A stretch of DNA of 6,757 bases from an uncultured Ruminococcus sp. GTDB lineage: Bacteria > Bacillota > Clostridia > Oscillospirales > Ruminococcaceae. Of the stretch, positions 1-5,573 are shown in pieces. The translations under genes were made by a program, and so were the position numbers. Where the stretch lies: NCBI GenBank assembly GCA_945835085.1, contig CAMAIG010000085.1, forward strand, positions 1 to 6,757. Reading direction: 5' to 3'. Numbering within the stretch: the first letter of the stretch is position 1; the number at the start of each line of letters is the position of its first letter. The notes below the pieces were generated by a model, which did no database searches, had not been told where the DNA came from, and saw nothing but the letters and a program-made list of their open reading frames with translations.

Positions 1-1423
1 TTGTAATAATATATCTCTTTTTGTTTCTCTTGATACTGAGAGAAGAATATGCTGATATAAAGCTTCCGCCACGTTCAAGCTTTGATATTCTGCCTCTTGC
101 GGTGATCTTTTCTTTTTTGCCTGCAGATCTCATTGCTTCCACAGGTGATGATCTTATTGAACGCATTCCCGTTGAAACAGCGGAAATACATACCCACAGC
201 ACGCCGATCACAGCGGAAGAAATGATAACATAAGGCTCAATACTATATTCGATAATTCCGGTGATATCATAATCTCCCGAAAAGGCTGCCAATACGGTTG
301 AGTTTCTGGCAGCAAGCACAATACCTGCGGAAATGCCGCAGCCAAGAAGAATACCTGCGATCACTCCGGGCACAGCAAGAAAAAAAGCTTCCCATAATGT
401 AAGGAACAGCACCTGCCTTTTTGAAGCGCCCACAGCTTTTAGCAAGCCCATCTGCTTAATTCGTTCCTTTGCGGATATCTCGAAGGAATTGTCAATGACG
501 AGTCTTACGCAGAACATTATGAAAATAACAGCAAGATACACTACCGCAAAGAACAGCGCCATGGAAAACTTCGCCTTAACGCCCTTGCCCTCGTAATCCA
601 TTAGCTCCTGATTAAGACCATACTCAAAATCGTCGATCTCGTAACCCATTATCTCAAAGGCATCGTTAAGATCCCAGTAAATATCATTGGTTTTATCGGA
701 AAATCTTGCTATCATATTATCTGAAAGTGCTGAAAACGCCTTCAGCTGAGTATCACTGTAATGAACGTAATTATAAGACTCCGACAGTCCCACAACTGTA
801 AAGGTGATCTGCTTGTCAGAGATAACGTCAAAGGCGTCGGTGATAGTTTCGGGGATATCATTGCATTCAATACCTGCACCCTTTTTCTGAGAGCAGCCGA
901 TAATGCGTGCTGTAACAGTGTCGCCCACCTGCGGATAATTCCACATATATGCGCTGACATCGGAAATAACGATCTCTCCGTCCTTTTCGGGAAGTCTTCC
1001 CTCTCTGACAGTAAGCATAGACTGAGGGAGCATTGTAAGCTCATCAGGCTTTACACGCAGAAAAACATCATCGACCAGATTACCGTAGAGCATCAGATAT
1101 TCAGCCTGAGCATTCTCCGAATCCATCTGTCCGAAATCTATGTCAGTACTGCTTGTATACGACGAAACACTGTAAATTTCCGTTTCATCGAAAATATCCA
1201 TGCTTCTGATATCAACGAGCTGCTGCTTGCTAAGACCGTTAAACAGAACATGATATGTACCGTTGACCGTTCTAGCGGCATTAAGAGCACAGGAACGATA
1301 AACGGAAACGGCAGAAAGAATTATTGTCATGAAAGCTACTGAAATAATAATTGCAATAATTGTTATAATAGTATGCTTTTTCTGACCTTTAAGATATTTT
1401 AATGCTATCTGATTTAGCTTCAT
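1..1423 (-). CDS. FtsX/MacB-family ABC transporter permease, partial (C-terminus off the left edge)
   Basis: The frame is open from ATG at 1423 to the window edge: 474 codons with no stop. The start is supported by an AGGAAG Shine-Dalgarno site at 1437-1432, 8 nt upstream. Visible parts are a short basic N-terminus (MKLNQIALKYLKGQKK), a first membrane helix at about residues 18-38, a large extracytoplasmic domain at about 39-287, then helices at about 288-310, 338-370 and 398-418. The cytoplasmic stretch MGLLKAVGAS (325-334) is the typical FtsX-domain coupling motif, and SSPVEAMRS (425-433) is the usual end of the first FtsX domain. The protein continues with SLSIKRNKKRYIIT, which resembles the start of the second half of 8-helix permeases, so roughly half the gene may be missing. 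Such permeases pair with a SalX/LolD-type ATPase for peptide export or resistance, lipoprotein release or cell-wall signalling; the substrate cannot be told here. No ATPase gene lies upstream; nadE does, 29 bp away. Family call is firm, role open. Confidence 0.88.
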   Translation of the reverse strand, partial: MKLNQIALKYLKGQKKHTIITIIAIIISVAFMTIILSAVSVYRSCALNAARTVNGTYHVLFNGLSKQQLVDIRSMDIFDETEIYSVSSYTSSTDIDFGQMDSENAQAEYLMLYGNLVDDVFLRVKPDELTMLPQSMLTVREGRLPEKDGEIVISDVSAYMWNYPQVGDTVTARIIGCSQKKGAGIECNDIPETITDAFDVISDKQITFTVVGLSESYNYVHYSDTQLKAFSALSDNMIARFSDKTNDIYWDLNDAFEIMGYEIDDFEYGLNQELMDYEGKGVKAKFSMALFFAVVYLAVIFIMFCVRLVIDNSFEISAKERIKQMGLLKAVGASKRQVLFLTLWEAFFLAVPGVIAGILLGCGISAGIVLAARNSTVLAAFSGDYDITGIIEYSIEPYVIISSAVIGVLWVCISAVSTGMRSIRSSPVEAMRSAGKKEKITARGRISKLERGGSFISAYSSLSIKRNKKRYIIT

Positions 1424-1452
1424 ATTAACAACTTCCTTTCTGTCAGCGATCA

Positions 1453-3378
1453 TTACTGTGTATTTTCTTCAAGTTCTTTTATCCACATAGCAGAAGAAGC
1501 ATCGGAGGGCATTCTCCAGTCGCCTCTGGGTGAAAGCGTAACACTTCCGACCTTTGGTCCATCGGGTATGCATGAACGCTTGAACTGCTGGCTGAAAAAG
1601 CGCCATATAAATTTTCTGAGCCACTTCATAATGGTTTCGTCATCGTAAATACCTTTAAAAGCAAGCTTGGCTATACGGTAGATCTTTGACGGAGCAAATC
1701 CGCAGCGCACAGTATAATATATAAAGAAGTCATGAAGCTCATAGGGACCGACAATATCCTCTGTTTTCTGTGAAATGGTTCCGTCGGCAGATGGGGGCAG
1801 CAGCTCGGGAGAAACAGGTGTATCAAGAATATCCTTCAGCACAGCAGAAAGCTTTTCCTCGGATATTTCCGCTTCATAAGCCACCAGATGACGGACAAGA
1901 GTTTTAGGTATAGAGCAGTTTACACCATACATAGACATATGATCGCCGTTATAGGTCGCCCAGCCGAGAGCCAGCTCGGAAAGATCTCCCGTACCGATAA
2001 CTATTCCGCCCTCTTTATTTGCAATATCCATTATAACCTGAGTGCGTTCTCTTGCCTGACAGTTTTCATAGGTAACATCGTGAACGTCCTCACTCTGACC
2101 TATATCTGCGAAATGGCTACGCACCGAAGCGGAAATGTCTATCTCCATAAGCTTAGCACCGTATGCCTCGGCAAGTATCATTGCATTGTTTTTTGTTCTT
2201 GCAGTTGTGCCGAAGCATGGCATGGTAACGGCAATGATACCCTTTCGGTCAAGCCCAAGCATATCATAGGCATGAACTGTAACAATAAGGGCAAGTGTAG
2301 AATCAAGACCCCCGGAAAGACCGATAACGCTTGTCTTGCAGCCGATCGCTTTAAGTCTTGTGGCAAGACCCGTTGCCTGCATAGCAATTATCTCCTCACA
2401 GCGCTCGGCAAGGTCTGCCTTGTCGGAGGGAACGAAGGGCTTAGGAGCAAAATATCTGTTAAGCTTCAGCTGCTTTGGCTTCATATCAAAATTCCAGCCC
2501 TCTATAGCAGGACCCGCAGAAAATGTGCTTATCCTTCTTCTTTCGTAAGCAAGCCTTTCAAGGTCAATGTCCGCATAAATAATGCCTTGGGTAAAGAGCT
2601 TTGATTCCGCAAGACGCAAGCCGTTCTCGCATATCATCGAATGACCCGAAAAAACCATATCCTGTGTGGATTCACCGAAGCCGCAGTCGGAATAAATATA
2701 TCCGCAGCATAGCTTAGCGCTCTGCATCTCGGCAAGCTTTCTTCGGTATTCCTTCTTTCCGATAACCTCATCAGATGCGGAGGGATTGCAGATAATAAGC
2801 GCCCCGCCCTTTGCAAGCTTATTTGAAGGCGGTTCAGCCACCCACAGATCCTCGCAGATCTCTACACCGAATTTAAAAAGAGGATTATCTGCACATTCAA
2901 ATGTCTGCTCACAGCAGATATACGCATCAAATTCGTTAATAAATACCCCATTCTCCGAACCGTCGGGAGCCTTTTCATTCCATGGAGAAAAATGACGTGC
3001 TTCATAAAATTCCGAGTAATTCGGTATGTTTGATTTGGGAACAAAGCCAAGCACTTTACCCTTATGGCATACAGCGGCACAATTATAAAGCTTGCAGCTC
3101 ACCTCAAAGGGAAGTCCGACGATAAATGCCATATCAACTTCCGCTGTTTCGGAAAGAATATGCCTTAAAGCATTCTTTGCACCTTTTAGCAGTGTTTCGG
3201 AGAGAAAAAGGTCACCGCAGGTATATCCCGTAATGCAAAGTTCGGGGAAAACAAGGAGCGAGCAGTCGTTTTCTGCTGCCTCATTTATCATTTTTATTAT
3301 CTCGGAAGCATTATAATCACAGTCTGCGACCCTTAAAGGCGGCACTGCACAAGCGCATCTCACAAATCCATTTCGCAT
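1453..3378 (-). CDS. nadE: Glutamine-dependent NAD+ synthetase (EC 6.3.5.1)
   Basis: Makes NAD+ from deamido-NAD+ (nicotinate adenine dinucleotide), ATP and glutamine, the last step of NAD synthesis, in the cytosol. The 641-aa product is the two-domain form. The N-terminal nitrilase-type glutaminase domain carries the expected Glu-Lys-Cys triad: E46 in FPELCITGY, K115 in VPKSNIPNY and C175 in GVEICEDLW. The C-terminal synthetase domain has the ATP pyrophosphatase loop SGGLDS (355-360), GTGDLSELALGW (462-473) and the conserved C-terminal QFKRS, DGPKV and LSPRGDW (598-621). Length and motif order match the long bacterial type known from Mycobacterium tuberculosis. The frame stays open upstream to 3594, but that extension crosses the gene's own promoter (3416-3444). 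The start at 3378 gives MRNGFVRCAC, like the family's usual ..GFVRVA.. N-terminus, and follows GAAGGG at 3395-3390 with a slightly long 11-nt spacer. The in-frame ATG at 3411 is less likely because it lies at or before the predicted transcription start. The permease gene follows directly, so a shared transcript is likely. Confidence 0.97.
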   Translation of the reverse strand: MRNGFVRCACAVPPLRVADCDYNASEIIKMINEAAENDCSLLVFPELCITGYTCGDLFLSETLLKGAKNALRHILSETAEVDMAFIVGLPFEVSCKLYNCAAVCHKGKVLGFVPKSNIPNYSEFYEARHFSPWNEKAPDGSENGVFINEFDAYICCEQTFECADNPLFKFGVEICEDLWVAEPPSNKLAKGGALIICNPSASDEVIGKKEYRRKLAEMQSAKLCCGYIYSDCGFGESTQDMVFSGHSMICENGLRLAESKLFTQGIIYADIDLERLAYERRRISTFSAGPAIEGWNFDMKPKQLKLNRYFAPKPFVPSDKADLAERCEEIIAMQATGLATRLKAIGCKTSVIGLSGGLDSTLALIVTVHAYDMLGLDRKGIIAVTMPCFGTTARTKNNAMILAEAYGAKLMEIDISASVRSHFADIGQSEDVHDVTYENCQARERTQVIMDIANKEGGIVIGTGDLSELALGWATYNGDHMSMYGVNCSIPKTLVRHLVAYEAEISEEKLSAVLKDILDTPVSPELLPPSADGTISQKTEDIVGPYELHDFFIYYTVRCGFAPSKIYRIAKLAFKGIYDDETIMKWLRKFIWRFFSQQFKRSCIPDGPKVGSVTLSPRGDWRMPSDASSAMWIKELEENTQ

Positions 3379-3415
3379 AAAAACGTCATCCCTTCGGATA
3401 AAAATAATCATGTAT

Positions 3416-3444
3416 ATTATACCATAAAAGTTTTCAAATATCAA
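3416..3444 (-). promoter_or_regulatory. Sigma-A promoter of nadE (extended -10)
   Basis: On the minus strand, TTGATA (3444-3439) and TATAAT (3421-3416) are separated by exactly 17 bp. TGG immediately precedes the -10, which makes a TGn extended -10. Transcription should start near 3409, giving a leader of about 30 nt before the nadE ATG. No riboswitch-sized leader is possible. Any control would have to act on the promoter DNA; I could not recognise a specific operator. Confidence 0.82.
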
Positions 3445-3472
3445 CACCTTATATCCATTCCATATGATTTTC

Positions 3473-3500
3473 TCTGGTTGATACCGACACGGATCTGGTT
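3473..3500. repeat. Short direct repeat TCTGGTT x2 between the divergent promoters
   Basis: TCTGGTT occurs at 3473-3479 and again at 3494-3500, 21 bp start to start (about two helical turns). The second copy ends 4 bp before the -35 of the rightward promoter. The arrangement would suit a regulator binding one face of the DNA, but a 7-mer repeated twice in a region this size can arise by chance. Treat it as a weak candidate site. Confidence 0.25.
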
Positions 3501-3504
3501 TTTC

Positions 3505-3533
3505 TTGACAAAAACAAAAAAATGTGATATAAT
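3505..3533 (+). promoter_or_regulatory. Consensus sigma-A promoter of the DAHP synthase gene
   Basis: TTGACA (3505-3510) and TATAAT (3528-3533) are perfect consensus hexamers with a 17-bp spacer, and TGA at 3525-3527 supplies an extended -10. A start near 3540 gives a leader of about 75 nt before the ATG at 3616. The leader contains GTGTA (3545-3549) and TACAC (3581-3585), which could pair only weakly across a long loop. I see no T-box, attenuator or leader peptide. This should be a strong promoter unless repressed. Confidence 0.9.
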
Positions 3534-3615
3534 ATTCAGCACGAGTGTACCATTTAATAATGATCATAATGATTTGAAGATACACAAATCCCATCAGGTT
3601 AGGAGAAAAAATATT

Positions 3616-4647
3616 ATGATGAATATGGATTTTATTAGAAAGCTCCCCATTCCTAAGGAGATCAAGGAGCAGTTCCCCATTCCCGAAGACATTCTGAAGA
3701 TCAAAGCAGCCCGTGACGCTGAGATCGCAGATGTTTTTACAGGCAAATCCGATAAGTTTATCCTTATCATCGGTCCCTGCTCAGCCGATAAGGAAGACAG
3801 CGTTCTTGATTATGTCTGCCGCCTTGCAAAGGTCCAGGAGAAGGTCAGCGACAAAATTATTATCATTCCCAGAATTTACACCAACAAGCCCAGAACCACA
3901 GGTCAGGGCTACAAGGGAATGCTCCATCAGCCCGACCCCACCAAGACCGAGGATATGCTTGAGGGCATCATTTCCATAAGAAAGCTCCATACAAAGGCGA
4001 TCGCCGAAACAGGTCTTGGCTGTGCCGACGAAATGCTCTATCCCGAAAATCACAGATATCTTTCTGATATTCTTTCATACGTTGCAGTTGGTGCCCGTTC
4101 TGTTGAAAATCAGCAGCACCGCCTTACTGCCAGCGGACTTAATGTTCCTGTGGGCATGAAAAATCCTACAAGCGGCGACTACTCTGTAATGCTTAACTCT
4201 ATTATTGCTGCTCAGTCACAGCACACCTTCCTTTACAGAGGCTGGGAGGCAAGGAGCAAGGGCAATCCCCTTACCCACGCTATCCTTCGCGGTTATGTTG
4301 ACAAGCACGGCAATCCTCACCCCAACTATCACTATGAGGATCTTATCCTGCTCTCAGATATGTACGCTGAGAAAAATCTTGAGAATATGGCTGTTATCGT
4401 TGACACCAACCATTCAAACTCCGGCAAGAAGTATAATGAACAGATAAGAATATGCCACGAAGTGCTTCATTCCTGCCGCCACAGCAATGATATCAAAAAG
4501 CTTGTCAAGGGCTTTATGATCGAAAGCTATATCGAAGAAGGCTGCCAGAAGGTCAATGAGGGTATTTACGGCAAATCCATTACAGACCCATGCCTTGGCT
4601 GGGAAAAGTCCGAAAGGCTTATCTATGACATTGCCGATCAGCTCTGA
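3616..4647 (+). CDS. aroF: 3-deoxy-7-phosphoheptulonate (DAHP) synthase, class I (AroF/G/H type)
   Basis: Condenses phosphoenolpyruvate with erythrose 4-phosphate to DAHP, the first step of the shikimate pathway to chorismate and the aromatic amino acids; cytosolic and metal-dependent. The 343-aa product aligns by eye with E. coli AroG along its length. The four metal ligands are present: C55 (IGPCS), H266 (DTNHSN), E303 (MIES) and D324 (SITDPC). Substrate-binding residues are also in place: R86 and K91 in RIYTNKPRT, R161 in GARSVENQQHR, K182 in GMKNPTSG and R224 in ILRG. ATG at 3616 was chosen because AGGAG at 3601-3605 lies 10 nt upstream and follows the promoter; a second ATG at 3619 is adjacent. 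The open frame reaching back to 3478 begins before the promoter and is not translated. The N-terminus is a few residues shorter than AroG's, and that region helps form the feedback site in relatives, so effector specificity (Phe, Tyr or Trp) cannot be assigned. The symbol aroF is generic here. No other shikimate gene is nearby. Confidence 0.96.
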   Translation: MMNMDFIRKLPIPKEIKEQFPIPEDILKIKAARDAEIADVFTGKSDKFILIIGPCSADKEDSVLDYVCRLAKVQEKVSDKIIIIPRIYTNKPRTTGQGYKGMLHQPDPTKTEDMLEGIISIRKLHTKAIAETGLGCADEMLYPENHRYLSDILSYVAVGARSVENQQHRLTASGLNVPVGMKNPTSGDYSVMLNSIIAAQSQHTFLYRGWEARSKGNPLTHAILRGYVDKHGNPHPNYHYEDLILLSDMYAEKNLENMAVIVDTNHSNSGKKYNEQIRICHEVLHSCRHSNDIKKLVKGFMIESYIEEGCQKVNEGIYGKSITDPCLGWEKSERLIYDIADQL

Positions 4648-4690
4648 TAACCGCAACAAACAAAATTATTATAATTTATACACTTTTTCT

Positions 4691-4738
4691 GCCTTTCGTG
4701 AATATCATAGGTTATATGATATTCACGGGAGGTTTTCT
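4691..4738 (+). terminator. Long hairpin after the DAHP synthase gene: probable terminator that overlaps the next gene's ribosome site
   Basis: CGTGAATATCAT (4697-4708) and ATGATATTCACG (4716-4727) form a perfect 12-bp stem around a 7-nt loop (AGGTTAT). Pairing extends outward through two U-G wobbles to C4692/C4693/T4694 with A4730/G4731/G4732, about 17 bp in all, and a further G-U pair is possible. A TTTTCTAT run follows, as in an intrinsic terminator. The right arm includes GGGAGG (4727-4732), the Shine-Dalgarno sequence of the gene starting at 4741, so the left-arm CCTTTC acts as an anti-Shine-Dalgarno. The stem is certain from sequence; whether it ends transcription, blocks translation, or both, is inferred. 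Confidence 0.72.
4727..4732 (+). promoter_or_regulatory. Shine-Dalgarno site GGGAGG buried in the hairpin
   Basis: GGGAGG lies 8 nt before the ATG at 4741, ideal spacing, and so fixes that start. All six bases are paired in the 4691-4733 hairpin (two of them as G-U wobbles). Translation from a transcript that carries the whole hairpin should therefore be weak unless the stem is opened. Confidence 0.75.
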
Positions 4739-4740
4739 AT

Positions 4741-5526
4741 ATGTATGATGATTGTAAGCGACCCGATAAATTCAAAGAGGCAGTATGCATTGAGGCAAAG
4801 CGGATATTTGATACCTGTTCCGAGCGGGACTGCATTTCCGATCTGACTGTGGTGCTCGATCAGGGGTATGAGCTTACCGACTCCATGACTGTTGTTAAAA
4901 CAAGGTGTGCCGAAGTGTCCAATGTGTGCATAACAGTTGATGAAGTTGCCTTTAAAAACGGCTACTATGCTGTGGATATTACATACACATTCAGGATAAC
5001 TATTGACGCATATGAAAAGGCTTGCACGGACGAAGCAATTCCATTAAAGGGATCGGCAGTTTGGAACAAAAGAGTAATTCTTTACGGCAGCAGCGCAAAT
5101 ATAAAAACATTTTCAAATGATGAGGTGCAGACAGGCGAAACCAAACACTGCTGCGGCAGTGTGAATATGCCGAAAGTATCGGTAAGCGTTGTTGAACCCA
5201 TAGCTCTTGAAACGAAGATAGACTGCATAAAGGTAAAGTCAGACTGTGCAAAGACAAAAGTTCGTGAGATCCTGATAACACTGGGACTATTCTCGGTAGT
5301 TCAGCTTTCCCGTCCCGTATCTCTACTTATCCCCACATATGACTACTGCATACCCGACAAAGAATGCAGCACGCCAAGCGAATCCCCCTGTGATGTATTC
5401 GACAAGCTTGATTTTCCAAAGGAAGAGTTTTTCCCGAAAGCGCCTTCATCAATTCTGACTGATACGGAAACTTCTGTTTCGGAATATGACTATTTACCAG
5501 AGGATAACGACCTGCAGATCAACTGA
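4741..5526 (+). CDS. Cysteine-rich conserved-looking protein of unknown function
   Basis: A 261-aa product with 14 cysteines (5.4%), at positions 5, 16, 26, 31, 56, 63, 95, 137, 138, 162, 169, 203, 209 and 217. There is no signal peptide or membrane segment, so it should be cytosolic or part of a spore or cell assembly. The N-terminal part (1-125) alternates short cysteine-bearing stretches (EAVCIEAKRIFDTC) with beta-like strands (YAVDITYTFRITID, KRVILYGSSANIKTF). A second beta-like part (143-207) includes LGLFSVVQLSRPVSLLIPTY then DYCIPDKEC. The tail (210-261) is acidic and rich in Pro and Ser. From memory, not checked, similar cysteine-rich proteins with a VILYG/VILFG strand and a LG.FS.V..R....L...D.C.P..EC block occur as uncharacterised proteins in many Clostridia. 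I do not know a function. The start is fixed by GGGAGG 8 nt upstream. Expression may be read-through from the DAHP synthase gene or from an unseen promoter, under the 4691-4738 hairpin. Confidence 0.9.
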   Translation: MYDDCKRPDKFKEAVCIEAKRIFDTCSERDCISDLTVVLDQGYELTDSMTVVKTRCAEVSNVCITVDEVAFKNGYYAVDITYTFRITIDAYEKACTDEAIPLKGSAVWNKRVILYGSSANIKTFSNDEVQTGETKHCCGSVNMPKVSVSVVEPIALETKIDCIKVKSDCAKTKVREILITLGLFSVVQLSRPVSLLIPTYDYCIPDKECSTPSESPCDVFDKLDFPKEEFFPKAPSSILTDTETSVSEYDYLPEDNDLQIN

Positions 5527-5527
5527 C

Positions 5528-5573
5528 AAAAATGGACTGCCGCATCATTTGCAGCAGTCCGTTTTTACTTTTT
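5528..5573. terminator. Bidirectional intrinsic terminator between convergent genes
   Basis: GGACTGC (5534-5540) pairs with GCAGTCC (5554-5560). After a C/A mismatch, GCA (5542-5544) pairs with TGC (5550-5552), closing a 5-nt loop. Rightward, the stem is followed by GTTTTTACTTTTT. Leftward, it is followed by ATTTTTG from the A-run at 5528-5532. It can end both the cysteine-rich gene and the convergent membrane-protein gene, whose stop codon (5567-5565) sits in the T-run. Confidence 0.88.

Noticed and set aside
761..1342. 193-codon open frame on the plus strand
   Set aside because: Antisense to the FtsX-type permease, no Shine-Dalgarno site or recognisable domain, low-complexity shadow composition.
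1888..2604. 238-codon open frame on the plus strand
   Set aside because: Wholly antisense to conserved nadE sequence (the glutaminase-synthetase linker and ATP loop); no family resemblance, so it is a shadow frame.
3545..3585. GTGTA/TACAC pairing in the DAHP synthase leader as an attenuator or riboswitch
   Set aside because: Only 5 bp with a loop of about 30 nt, no T-run and no known riboswitch or T-box motif.
3379..3594. A 72-codon N-terminal extension of NadE, in frame, starting at 3594
   Set aside because: It runs through the nadE promoter (3416-3444) and most of the divergent promoter region, lacks family similarity, and the family N-terminus (GFVR..) fits the start at 3378 with its Shine-Dalgarno site.
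3478..3615. Upstream in-frame extension of the DAHP synthase frame beginning at 3478
   Set aside because: It starts before the TTGACA/TATAAT promoter, so it would not be on the transcript; AGGAG at 3601-3605 points to ATG 3616.
4670..4675. TATAAT upstream of the cysteine-rich gene as a possible -10
   Set aside because: No acceptable -35 lies at 16-18 bp (the sequence there is GATAACCG-like), there is no TGn extension, and the region is simply A+T-rich; a promoter is possible but not supported.
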